DNA from: Elymus sibiricus
Taxonomy: Eukaryota > Streptophyta > Magnoliopsida > Poales > Poaceae
Length of the DNA stretch: 64,000 nt
NCBI GenBank assembly: GCA_039707655.1
Contig: CM077676.1
Coordinates: forward strand, 381,803,614 to 381,867,613
Direction of reading: 5' to 3'
The notes under the pieces: generated by a model
The model's database searches: none
The model's input: the letters and a program-made list of their open reading frames with translations, nothing else
Told to the model about the DNA's origin: nothing
In this document: in pieces, positions 32,582-44,060 of the stretch
How the letters are laid out: every line of letters begins with the position of its first letter
Numbering within the stretch: position 1 is the first letter of the stretch
Translations under genes and position numbers: made by a program

Positions 32582-34365
32582 TGCTGAACTTGTTGCACTT
32601 TTCCGGCCTCCTCCCATTCCACAGCGATGACCACGCTGACCACCTAGGTGGTTGCTGCTATATAAAGTAGCATTGCCTCTGACTAGGCCGGGGTAGTGAG
32701 GAGTGGCTTTGACTGCGGTAGCCTCTTGAGGTCTGCGAATGCTTCTTTAGCTCCGTCGCTCCAGTAGAACTTGTCGCCCTTTTTAAGGAGGCGGTACAAG
32801 GGTAAGGCTTTCTCGCCCAGTCATGAGATGAATCTGCTCAGGGCTGCTACGCATCCTGTGAGCTTCTGTACCTCATGCACTGTCACCAGAGGCTCGAGGT
32901 TTACTATGGCTTGGATTTTTTCTGGGTTCACTTCGATTCCCCGCTGGGATACGGTGAACCCCAGGAGCTGTCCGGCGGGTACCCCGAAGACACATTTTTT
33001 GGGGTTTAGCTTCATGCTGAAGTTGCAGAGGTTGTCGAAGGTCTGCTGGAGATCGCCCAGAAGGCTGGAGCCCTATTTGGATTTAACCATGATGTCGTCG
33101 ATGTAGACCTCTGCGTTGACTCCAATCTGTTTGTTAAAGCACTTTTGCAACATCCGTGGTACGTTGCTCCCGCGTTCTTGAGGCCAAAAGGAATAGTGAG
33201 GTAGCAGAAAGGTCCGTACGGTGTGATGAAGGAGGTCTCTTGGTTTGACTCCTTCATCCGTATCTGGTGATACCCAGAGTAGGCTTCCAGAAAGCACGGG
33301 CGCTCGCACCCTGTTGTGGAGTCGATAATGTGATCGATCCTGGGTAGCGGGAATGGGCCTTTGGGTCATGCTTTGTTGAGGTCGGTGTAGTCCACGCACA
33401 TGCGCCATGTCTTGTTTTTCTTTAGCACCATTACTGGGTTTGCCAGCCACTCCAGGTGCGTGACCTCCCTTATGAATTTGGCTGCGTGCATACGTGCTAT
33501 TTCTTCCCCTATTGCCATTCGCTTTTGGGTAGCGAAACGGCGCAGGGCTTGCTTTACCGGCGTCGCGTCCTTGAGCAGTGTTCGGCCTTGTCAGCCGACA
33601 CCCCTGGCATGTCGGTGGGTTTCTAGGCGAATATGTCCCAGTTCGCTCGGAGGAAAGCGAGGAGCTCTGCCTCCTGGCCCTCTGAGAGGTCTTCGTCGAT
33701 CGTCATCGTCTTGTTGGGGTCCTCCGGGTGTACTTGCAATTTCTTCGTTTCTTTGGCTGGTTGGAACATGGGCCTTGGCCTTGGTTTATGTGGGAGCTCG
33801 ACCTCTAAGGGTCCTATCCGTTTTCTTATCTTGGCGAGCTCTACGGAGGCCAATGCGGCCTCTGCGAGCTCCAAGTTGGCTACCACTGCTTCGTAGGCTT
33901 TTTCTGACCTCCCCTTTATGGTTATTGTGTCGTTCAGGCCCGGCATCTTCAGCTGTAAGTAGGCGTAGGACGGGATTGCCATGAACTTTATGTACGTGGT
34001 CCTTCCCAAGATCGCGTTGTAGCCACTCTGGAAGGGGGTAACCTTGAATTGAATCGCCTCTCTTCAATAGTTATCCTCATCCCCAAAGACGACCTCGAGC
34101 TCGATCCGCCCCAAGGGACATATTGGGCGGCCCGGTACCACCCCGTGAAAACCCATGTCTGACCTTCGTAGGCTAGATAGCGAGATCTTCACCTTTTCTA
34201 GGGTGTTGGTGAAGATAATGTTGAGGTCGCTGCCTCCATCTATTAAGACGCATGAGAGGCGGCAGACCCCCATGATTTGATCTAGGACGAGGGCGTGCTT
34301 GCCCGGGTGGATGATGTTTTCCGGGTGATCCCCGTCGTCGAAGGTCACCGTTTCTTGGGGACCAC
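32582..34365 (-). pseudogene. Element A pol, proximal part: protease and reverse transcriptase
   Basis: From 34365 leftwards: an aspartic protease with VLIDGGSDLNIIF (Asp-Gly-Gly-Ser active site), the family-typical TTYIKFMAIPSYAYLQLKMPG stretch near 34000 (quoted in part, IKFMAIPSYAYLQLKM), a linker ending LRANWDIFA (33623), and reverse transcriptase with SFITPYGPFCYLTIPFGLKN (about 33220-33160), the catalytic YIDDIMVKSK (33108-33073) and NPKKCVFGV ... ALSRFIS (33015-32821). Frames change several times and stops occur. The start is lost because element G's LTR begins at 34366. The open frame running from G's LTR into the protease (34429-34064) is a chance fusion. Confidence 0.85.
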
Positions 34366-35885
34366 TGATGACCCACAAGTATAGGGGATCAATCGTAGTC
34401 CTTTCGATAAGTAAGAGTGTCGAACCCAACGAGGAGCAGAAGGAATTGACAAGCGGTTTTCAGCAAGGTATTCTCTGCAAGTGCCAAAAGTAATAGTAAC
34501 AGATAGTTTTGTAGCAAGTTGATATGTAACAAGTAACAAGTAACAATAGTAGCAAGTGTGCAGCAAGGTGGCCCAATCCTTTTTATAGCAAAGGACAAGC
34601 CGAAACGTTCTCTTATATCAAGCAAAATCGCTCTTGAGGACACATGGGAATTCTTGTCTAGTCACGTTCATCATGTTTAGTCGATTTGCGTTCATTACTT
34701 AAATAATTTGATATATGGGTGGACCGGTGCTAGGGTGTTGTTCTTACTTGAACAAACAACCCACTTATGATTACCCCCTCTCGCAAGCATCCGCAACTAC
34801 GAAAGAAGAATTAAGATAAATCTAACCATAGCATGAAACATATGGATCCAAATCAGCCCCTTACGGTATAACGCATAAACTAGGGTTTAAGCTTCTGTCA
34901 CTCTCGCAACCCATCATCTACTTATTATACCCAAATGCTTTCCCTTAGGCCCAAATATGGTGAAGTGTCATGTAGTCTACGTTCACACGACACCACTAAA
35001 GGAATAGCAACATACACACCATCAAAATAATGAACGAATACCAACATCACATGATTACTTATAACAAGACTTCTCCCATGTCCTCAAGAAAAAAAGTAAC
35101 TACTCACAAATCATATTCATGTTCAAGATCAGAGGGGTATTGAATAAGCTTAAGGATCTGAACATATGATCTTCCACCAAATAAACCAATAAGCATCAAC
35201 TACAAGATGTAATCAACACTACTAGTAACCCACAGGTACCAATCTGAGGTTTTGAGACAAAGATTGGATACAAGAGATGAACTAGGGTTTTAGATGAGAT
35301 GGTGCTGGTGAAGATGTTGATGAAGATTGGCCCTCCCACGATAAGAGGATCGTTGGTGATGATGATGGCTTCGATTTCCCCCTCCCGGAGGGAATTTTCC
35401 CCCGCAGAATCTCCCCACCGGAGAGCAAAAGTGCTCCGCCTTTGGTTCCGCCTTGAGACGGCAGTGTTCTGTCCCAAAAGTCTTCTCTTCATTTTTTAGG
35501 GAAAATGGCTTCATATAGGAGAAGATGGGCCACGAAGGCCTGCTGGTGGGGCCACAAGCTCGTGGGGCGCGCCCAGGGGGTAGGGCGCGCCCTGTGAGCT
35601 TGTGGCCCACTGGTGAGTCCCCTCCTGATAATTCTTTCGCCAATATTTTTTATATATTCCACAATAATTCTCCGTAAATTTTCAGGTCATTTGGAGTCTA
35701 GAAAATAAATGCCTCCGATATGCTCCTTTTCAGGTCTAGAATTCCAGCTGCCGGCATTTCCCCCTCTTCATGTGGATCTTGCAAAGTAAGAGAGAAACAG
35801 TATAAGAATTGTATCATAAAGTGGAATAATGACCCAGAACATAATAAATAATAGTAGGAAAACATGATGCAAAATGGACGTATCA
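34366..35885 (-). repeat. 3' LTR of element G
   Basis: 1520 bp, TG...CA, carrying the palindromic module GCCACAAGCT ... GGGCGCGCCC ... GGGCGCGCCC ... AGCTTGTGGC at 35549-35608. Confidence 0.85.
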
Positions 35886-37489
35886 ACTCCCCCAAGCTTA
35901 GACCTCGCTTGTCCTCAAGCGAATATCGAACTCGATAATCATGTCCACATGTATATATAGAGAGAGGTGTCGATAAAACAAAATACAGGCATGAAAGCAT
36001 CATGATCATTATCATAACAGCAATATATAGTCATAAACTTCTCATGATCAAGTAACAATTCATTCACAATGATCAAGTATAACAATAAACTTTCTTGCAA
36101 ACTAACAAACTATGTCCTTAGTCATCAATGCAATTACAATTCATAATGTTTTAGGAAGAGTCTATGTAAGAGCTTTTGTTTAGCAAGTTCCACATACTCA
36201 ATCATCATATGGTCTTCCATGATTGCTAACACTCAAAGCATATTTTTAGAACAAACGTCTCAATCAGACACATAGGAAGATGGGGTTTATTATTTCACCT
36301 CCCAACTTACTTATCTCAAGGATAATGTCAAGAATAATAATTCATGATTACCTACATCCAACTGGATATATGTGCCTAGATCTTTCTCCACCACATGATG
36401 CTTGCCAAGTGGAGAATAATTAAGAACGAAATAAGGATAATTGCTTTTGACTCTTGTATAATAGAGGATAAAAGGTAAAAGATAGGCCCTTCGCAGAGGG
36501 AAGCAGAGGTTGCCATGCGCTTTTTCGTTTGGATGTGCAAGCTCTTAATGCAAAAGAACGTCACTTTATATTGCCCCTTGTGATAGCAACCTTTATTATG
36601 CAGTCTATCGCTTTTATTTTTTCACCATCACAAGATCGTACAAAGTTTATTTTCTCTTACAATAAAAGATCATACATATTTAGGAGCAATTTTTATTGCT
36701 TTGCACCAATGACAACTTACTTGAAGGATCTTACTCAATCCATAGCTAGATATGGTGGACTCTCATGGCGAGAAACTGGGTTTAAAGGTATTTGGAGGCA
36801 CAAGTAGTATCTCTACTTAGTGCGAAATATTTGGCTAGCAAAAGGTTATAAGCAAGCACCACATGTTAGAGGATCTATGACAATATAACTTCTATGTGGA
36901 TGAAAACAAACATGACTCATTACGTTGTCTTCCTTGTCCAACATCAACTATTTGATCAAGTTTGAAAATATTTAAAGAGAGCTCACAATCATAAAAGATG
37001 TCCAAGATGATATATTTATATGTGAGACTTCTCTTCTTTTACCATCTTTTCATGAATTGCATCAATGACCAATACTATGTTTGCTAGATCCCAATATATT
37101 TTATTCATCATACTCTTTATATGTGAAGTCATTACTCTACCATAAGATTAGCATATGATTCTTTTTATTTTCATTCTTTTCATTCCCATGATTGAATCAA
37201 GAGGGTAAAACAGCAAACTCAAACTACTCTTTATTATATAACTCTCACACTCGATTACATAGATAGATCACGAAACAAGCACTCGAAACTAGATCATACT
37301 AAAAACTTTATTCTTCTAAATCACGAAATAACTAAGGATCGAACTAAGATAGATAATGATGATAAAAGTGATGGTGATACGATACCGGGGCACCTCCCCC
37401 AAGCTAGGAACAAGCCAAGGGTGGTGCCCATACCCGTGTACTCAAGTCTCCTTCTTCGGTGGTGGTAGTGATATATTTTTGGCAATGAT
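35886..37489 (-). other. Element G 3' non-coding region
   Basis: 1.6 kb of AT-rich sequence between the LTR and the small ORF, with no ORF worth calling on either strand. Confidence 0.55.
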
Positions 37490-37897
37490 TCACTTAAGGA
37501 CTTGAATCTCCTTCTTGAGTTTGTCGTTCTGACACTTGAGATCCATATTTTCCTTTCGGAGCTTGCCGGTGATAGTTAATGCACCGTCAACCCATGGATG
37601 CAACTCGGAGGAGGAAGGTAAAACAACACTCTTCTGCATATGACGATAAGGAGTAAATCGAGTTTTGGGAGATTTAACCGTATTCGAAAGGCTTGATTTC
37701 ATGAATTCAACATGCATGTCTCCTGGCTGGGGTAAAGGAACTTCTTCTTCTTTCTCGCTCGAAGTTTCCGTCCTTTTCAGGTCAGCGTCTATCTCCTCAT
37801 CGGTCGTCCAACCGTAGGGGTCAACATCGCCATAGACCCTCGGGTTGGCGGTAGTGTGGGAGACATAGCTCTCCCCATCCGATTCTTGCGACGACAT
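37490..37897 (-). CDS. Element G small ORF, unknown protein with C-terminal coiled coil
   Basis: 135 codons from ATG 37897 (MSSQESDGESYVSHTTANPR) to 37490, uninterrupted. The N-terminal half is acidic and Ser/Thr-rich (DPYGWTTDEEIDADL, TSSEKEEEVP). The C-terminal end is a predicted coiled coil (LRKENMDLKCQNDKLKKEI). I know no domain. It lies 1.6 kb from the 3' LTR, after where pol would be in a complete Athila-type element. A CTGGCAG acceptor-like sequence precedes the start, so it may be expressed by splicing. Confidence 0.5.
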   Translation of the reverse strand: MSSQESDGESYVSHTTANPRVYGDVDPYGWTTDEEIDADLKRTETSSEKEEEVPLPQPGDMHVEFMKSSLSNTVKSPKTRFTPYRHMQKSVVLPSSSELHPWVDGALTITGKLRKENMDLKCQNDKLKKEIQVLK

Positions 37898-38966
37898 AGT
37901 GCTCCAAATCTGCCAGAAAAAGTGCCCAAAACAAGAACAGAGTGGGAACTTGAGATACGGTGGTCAAAACATCAAGGAGTATATATAATTAATTTTTCTA
38001 CTTGGATAATGATACGTCTCCAACGTATCTATAATTTTTGATTGTTTCATGCTATTATATTATCAATCTTAGATACTTTTGATGCAATTATATATCATTT
38101 TCTGGGACTAACCTACTAACTCGGTGCCCAATGCCAGTTTATGTTTTTTTTTGCATGTTTTTGACCTTTTCAGAAAAGTCATCCAAACACGATGAAACTT
38201 TACGGGGATTATCTTTGGACCTAAAGAGACCCTAGAAGCTTTGGGAGGAGGCCATAAGATGTACGGATGAGCCACGAGCTCATAGGGCGTGCCCAGGGGG
38301 GTAGGCGCGCCCCACAAGCTTGTGGCCCACCCGTAACTCCAACCGACCTAATTCCAACGCTATATATTCCCAATTATTCCCAAATCAACAGAGAGACACC
38401 CGAAGAAACTTTTCCGCCGCCGCAAGCCTCTGCTCTTCCGCGGTCCCATCTGGAGCCTGTTTCCGGCATCCTGTCGGAGGGGGGATCAACTCTGGAGGGC
38501 ATCTACATCAACCTTGCTGCCCTTCCGATGATATGTGAGTAGTTCACCAATGACCTACGGGTCCATAGTTATTAGCTAGATGGCTTCTTCTCTCTCTATG
38601 ATCTTCAATACAATGTTCTCTTCGTAGATCAATCCGATCTATTCGATGTAATCTTCTTTTGCGGTGTGTTTGTTGGGATCCGATGAATTGTCGGTTTATG
38701 AAATTATTCAGTGAAAGTAATTAAGTCTCCTCTGAACTTTATTATGCATGATTATTATAGCTTTGTATTTCTCTCTGATTTATCCATTTAGTTTGGCCAA
38801 CTAGATTGATTTGTCTTGCAATGGGAGAGGTGCTTTGTGATGGGTTCAATCTTGCGGTGTCCTCACCCAGTGACATAAGGGGTAGCGAGGCACGTATTGC
38901 ATTGTTGCCATTAATGATAAAACGATGGGGTTGATTCATATTAATTGAGTTTTCTTTGTCTACATC

Positions 38967-40725
38967 TGTTGGAAATATGCCCTAGAGGCAATAATAAATT
39001 AGTTATTATCATATTTCCTTGTTCATGATAATCGTTTATTATCCATGCTATAATTGTATTGATTGGAAACTCAAATACATGTGTGGGTACATAGACAACA
39101 CTGTGTCCCTAGTAAGCCTCTAGTTGACTAGCTCGTTGATCAAAAGATGGTGAAGGTTTCCTAGCCATGGACATGAGATGTCATTTGATAACGGGATCAC
39201 ATCATTAGGAGAATGATGTGATGGACAAGACCCAAACTGTAAACGTAGCATATGATCGTGTCAGTTTATTGCTATTATTTTCTGCATGTCAAGTATCTGT
39301 TCCTTTGACCATGAGATCATGCAACTCACTGACACCGGAGGAATACCTTGTGTGTATCAAACGTCGCAACGTAACTGGGTGACTATAAAGGTGCTCTACA
39401 GGTATCTCTGAGGGTGTCTGTTGGGTTGGCATGGATCAAGACTGGGATTTGTTACTCCGTGTGACGGAGAGGTATCTCAGGGCCCACTCGGTAATACAAC
39501 ATCACAATGAGCCTTGCAAGCAATGTGACTAAAGTGTTAGCCATGAGATCTTGTATTACGGAACGAGTAAAGAGACTTGCCAGTAACGAGATTGAACTAG
39601 GTATAGAGATACCGACGATCGAATCTCGGGCAAGTAACATACCGAAGAACAAAGGGAACAGCATACGGGATTAACTGAATCCTTGACATAGAGGTTCGAC
39701 CGATATAGATCTTCGTAGAATATGTAGGAGCCAATATGGGCATCCAGGTCCCGCTATTGGTTATTGATCGTAGAGGTGTCTCGGTCATGTCTACATAGTT
39801 CTCGAACCCGCAGGGTCTACACACTTAACGTTTGGTGACGATATAAGTATAGTTGAGTTGTTATGTTGGTGACCGAAAGTTGTTCGGAGTCCCGGATGAG
39901 ATCCCGGACATGACGAGGAGCTCTGGAATAGTCCGGAGGTAAAGATTGATATATGGGATAATAGTGTTTGGTCTCCGGAAGGGTTCCGGAATTCACCGGA
40001 AGGGGTTCCGGATGTTTCCCGAAATGTTCGGGTACGAGAACACTTTATTTGGGCCAAGGGGTAAAGCCCACGAGGCTTTAGGACGGTGCAAAAGGAAGTT
40101 TTGCGGAGGCCAGGGGCCAGACGCCAGGGACCCTGGCGTCTGGGGCCAGACGCCGAGGACCCTGGCGTCTGGTCCTGGAGTCCGAGCAGGACTCTTGCCT
40201 TGCGGGCCAAACCGACTTTGAGGAGGCTCTTTCTCCAAGTTTCGACCCCAGGGCTCAACATATAAATAGAGGGGCAGGGCTAGCACCCGGAACACATCAA
40301 GATTTCCCCAAGCCGTGTGCGGCAACCCTAACCCTCTAGTTCCTCCGTCATAATCTCCGTAGCGCTTGGCGAAGCCCTGCAGAGATTGTTCCTCACCACC
40401 ATCACCACGCCGTCGTGCTGCCGGAACTCATCTACTACTTCACTATCGCTCGCTGGATCGAGGAGGTGAAGGCGTCATCAAGCTGTACGTGTGTTGAACG
40501 TGGAGGTGCCGTCCGTTCGGCACTAGTTCGTGATTGGTTCGAGGGACGACTTGCGATTTGGATCGCGGAGACGTTCGACTACATCAACCGCGTTTCTTAA
40601 CGCTTCCGCTTAGCGATCTACAAGGGTATGTAGATTCACGCTCCCTCTCGTAGATGCTCATCACCATGGATAGATCTTGTGTGTGCGTAGGAAAATTTTT
40701 GTTTCCCATGCAACGTTCCCCAACA
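38967..40725 (+). repeat. 5' LTR of element H with TATA box and hairpins
   Basis: 1759 bp. TATAAATA at 40261-40268. About 100 bp upstream are two hairpins: a perfect 13-bp arm palindrome CCAGACGCCAGGG/A/CCCTGGCGTCTGG (40117-40143) and a second, slightly changed unit (40146-40172). Confidence 0.95.
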
Positions 40726-42036
40726 GTGGTATCAGAGCTAGGTCTATGCGTAGATGAGATCTCGAGTAGAACACAAACGAGTTGTGGGCGTGGGTGTATA
40801 CATATTGCTTGCCGTTACTAGTTGATACTTGATTCGGCGGTATTGTGAGATGAAGCGGCCCGGACCGACATTACGCGTACGCTTACGCGAGACAGGTTCC
40901 TTCAACTGACATGTAACTTCGTTGCATAAAGATGGCTAGCGGGTGTCTGTCTCTCTCACTTTAGTTGAATCAATTTCAATGAAGAGGGTTCTTTTAGAAG
41001 ATCAAAAAGCAATCACTACACCACGTTGTGGTTTTGCGTAGGTAAGAACGGTTCTTGCAAACCCGTAGCAGCCACGTAAAATTTGCAACAACAATTAGAG
41101 GACGTCTAACTTGTTTTTGCAGGGTATGTTGTGATGTGATATGGCCAATTACATGATGAGATATATGTGATGTATGAAATGATCATGTGTTGTATAGAAT
41201 ATCACGACTTGCATGTCGATGAGTACGGCAACTGGCAGGAGCCATAGAGTTGTCTTTAATTATTGTATGACCTGCGTGTCAATCATTAAGCGCTATGTAA
41301 TGCTTTACTTTATCGCTAAACGTTAGCAATAGTCGTGGAAGCAACAGTCGGCGCGACAACCTCATGGCGACACGTTAATGGAGATCAAGATGATGGAGAT
41401 CATGGTGTCATGCCAGTGACGATGGAGATCATGCCGGTGCTTTGGAGATGGAGATCAAAAGCACGAGTTCATGGCCATATCATGTCACTTATGATTTGCA
41501 TGTGATGTTAATCCTTTTATGCATCTTATTTTGCTTAGGACGACGGTAGCATTATAAGGTGATCCCTCACTTAAATTTCAAGATAAATTGTGTTCTCCCC
41601 GAGTGTGCACCGTTGCGAAAGTTCGTCGTTTCGAGACACGCCGTGATGATCGGGTGTGATAGACTCTACGTTCACATACAACGGGTGTAAGCCATGTTGC
41701 ACGTGCGGAACACTCGGGTTAAACTTGACGAGCCTAGCATGTACAGACATGGCCTCGGAACACAAGAGACCGAAAGGTCGAACATGAGTCATATAGTAGA
41801 TATGATCAACATGAAGATGTTCACCATTGAAACCACCTCAACTCACATGATGATCGGACTTGAGTTGGTGGATTTGGATCATGTGACACTCGAATAACCG
41901 GAGGGATGTCAATTTGAGTGGGAGTTTTTAAGTAATATGATTAACTAAACTCATTATCATGAACATAGTCAAAATGTCTTTGCAAATTATGTTGTAGATT
42001 ACTAGCTCGCGCTGTAGCTCCCTTGAATTTTTATAT
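40726..42036 (+). promoter_or_regulatory. PBS and untranslated leader of element H
   Basis: TGGTATCAGAGCT at 40727-40739 matches the usual plant initiator tRNA-Met primer-binding site, one base after the LTR. The following 1.3 kb is leader without a supported ORF. Confidence 0.8.
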
Positions 42037-42935
42037 GTTCCTAGAGAAATAGATTTGAAAGATGATGGTAGCAATAATGCGGACTGGGTCCGTGATCTGA
42101 GGATTGTCCTCAATGCTGCACAGAAGGCTTATGTCCTTAATGCACCACTCGGTGCGCCACCCCCTCAAGCGTCGTCTGTAGATGTTGTGAACATCTGACA
42201 GGCACGTTCTGATAACTACTTGATAGTTCAGTGCGTCATGCATTACGGCTTAGAATTGAGGCTCCAAAACGTTTTGAACGTCACGGAACATATGAGATGT
42301 TCTAAGAGCTGAAATTGGGATCTCAGGCTCGTGCCCGTGTGGAGAGGTATGAGACCTCCAACAAGATTCTTTGCCTGCAAGATGATGGAGAATAGCTCAA
42401 TCGTTGAGCATGTGCTCAGATTGTCTGGGTACTACAATCGCTTGAATCGAGTGGAAGTTGATCTTCCAGATAAGATAGTGATTGGTATAGTTCTCCAAGT
42501 CACTGTCACTAAGCTACTAGAACTTCGTGTTGAACTATAAAAGGCCAGAGATGGAAATAATGATCCCTGAGCTATTCGCGATGTTTGACCCCGCAAAGGT
42601 AGAAATCAAGAAGGAGCATCAAGTGTTGATGGTTAGTAAAACCACTAGTTTCAAGAAGGGCAAGGGCAAGGAGGGATACTTCATGGATGGCAAGCCAGTT
42701 GCTGCTCCAGTAAAGAAACCCAAGGTTGAACCCAAACCCGAGACTGAGTGCTTCTATTATGAGGAGAACGGTTGCTGAAGTGGAACAACCCTAGATGCTT
42801 GGTAGATAAGAAGGTTGGCAACGTCGACAGAAGTATATTTGATATACGTGTTATTGATGTGTACCTTACTAGTACTCCTAGTAGCACCTGGGTATTAGAT
42901 ACCGGTTCGGTTACTAAGTGTTGGTAACTCGAAAT
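42037..42935 (+). pseudogene. gag and protease region of element H
   Basis: Gag segments WVRDLRIVLNAAQKAYVLNA, ENSSIVEHVLRLSGYYNRL, VDLPDKIVIG and EIKKEHQVLMVSKTTSFKK appear in different frames between 42037 and 42778, with stops between them. The zinc knuckle is damaged (ECFYYEENGC). The protease active site TWVLDTGS follows at about 42880-42910. Clearly Copia gag-protease, not translatable as one product. Confidence 0.8.
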
Positions 42936-43212
42936 AAAAGCTACGGAATAAACGGAGGCTAAGGGTGAGGTGACGATGAGTGTTGGAAGTGTTTCCAAGG
43001 TTGATGTGATCACCATCGCGCGCTCTCTCTACCTTTGGGATTAGTGATGAACCTAAATAAATGTTATTTGGTGTTTGCGTTAAGCATGAACGTGATTAGA
43101 TCAAGTTTATTGCAATACGGTTATTCATTGCAGTTAGAGAATAATGGTTATTCTGTTTACATGAATAATACCTTCAATGGTCATGCACCCAATAAGAGTG
43201 GTTTATTGAATC

Positions 43213-44060
43213 TTGATCGTAGTGATACACATGTTCATAATATTGATGCCAAAAGATACAAATTTAATAATGATAGTACCACATACTTGTGGCACTGCCG
43301 CTAAATGTCATATTGGTGTAAAACGCATGAAGAAACTCCATGCTGATGGATCTTTGGACTCATTCGATTTCGAATCGGTTGAGACATGCGGACCATGCCT
43401 CATGGGCAAGATGACTAAAACCCCATTTTCCGGTATGATGGAGCGGGCAATTGACTTATTGGAAATGATACATGTTGATGTATGCGGTCCAGTGAGTTTT
43501 GTAGTGGGCGGTGGATATCGTTATTTTCTTACCTTCACTGATGATTTGAGTAGATATAGTGTATATTTACTTAATGAAACACAAGTCTGAATCGTTTGAA
43601 TAGTTCAGAGTGAAGTTTGAGATCATCGTGACAAGAAGATAAAATGTCTACGATATGATCGTGGAGGTAAATATCTGAGTTACGAGTTTGGTATATAACT
43701 TAAGACAATGTGGAAGTTGTTTCACAACTCACGCCACCTGGAACACCATAGTGTGATGGTGTGTCCGAACGTCGTAGTTGTGCTCTATTAGATATGATGC
43801 GAACTATGATGTCTCTTATCGATTTACCACTATCGTTTTAGGGTTATGCATTAGAGACAACCACATTCACTTTAAAAGGGGCACCATAAGTCCGTTGAGA
43901 TGACACCGTATGAATTTTGGTTTGGCGGAAACCTAAGCTGTCATTTTTTTAAATGTTTGGGGCTGCGATGCTTATGTGAAAAAGGGTTTTCACCTAATGA
44001 GCTCGAACCCAAAGCGGACAAATGCATCTTCATAGAATACCCTAACGTAACAGTTGGGTG
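43213..44060 (+). pseudogene. Integrase region of element H
   Basis: TYLWHCR from the zinc-binding segment (near 43280), GVKRMKKLHADGSLDSFDFE, ETCGPCLMGKMTKTPF, then the integrase core IHVDVCGPVS and YRYFLTFTDDLSRYSVYL (to about 43590). Further core pieces in other frames follow to about 44060. Several frameshifts and stops. Confidence 0.8.

Larger units (their letters stand above)
3718..34365 (-). mobile_element. Element A: degenerate Gypsy LTR retrotransposon, Tat-like, minus strand, interrupted by B
   Basis: The left end is the 3' LTR (3718-4115), with a minus-strand polypurine tract GCTCGGGGGCTAC just outside it. Next come an antisense gene on the plus strand (4489-7326), then integrase and RNase H on the minus strand (7998-10116). 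After the 22.5-kb insertion B, the rest of RNase H, reverse transcriptase and protease follow (32582-34365). Coding resumes exactly across B, whose TSD is CCGGG. The dual RNase H arrangement plus an antisense ORF between pol and the 3' LTR fits the Tat clade. Element G enters at 34366, and gag and the 5' LTR are not in the window. All coding parts carry stops or frameshifts. Confidence 0.85.
34366..38009 (-). mobile_element. Element G: Sabrina-like Gypsy element, 3' part, minus strand
   Basis: The 3' LTR (34366-35885) is followed by a minus-strand polypurine tract (AAGCTTGGGGGAGT, 35899-35886). The LTR start on minus, TGATACGTCCATTTTGCATC, is what I know as Sabrina. The inner flank in element A is ACCAC (34361-34365). 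The internal part is cut at 38009 by element D, and nothing that looks like G reappears later in the window. Confidence 0.75.

Noticed and set aside
12979..34400. ACCCACAAGTATAGGGGATC at 12984, 25190 and 34371 taken as ends of one element
   Set aside because: The tip is shared by LTRs of different families. TSDs and interior pair 12979 with 26667, while 34366 belongs to another, Sabrina-like LTR.
34064..34429. ORF that begins in the LTR of element G and continues into the protease of element A
   Set aside because: A chance in-frame fusion created by the insertion; annotated as the protease fragment only.
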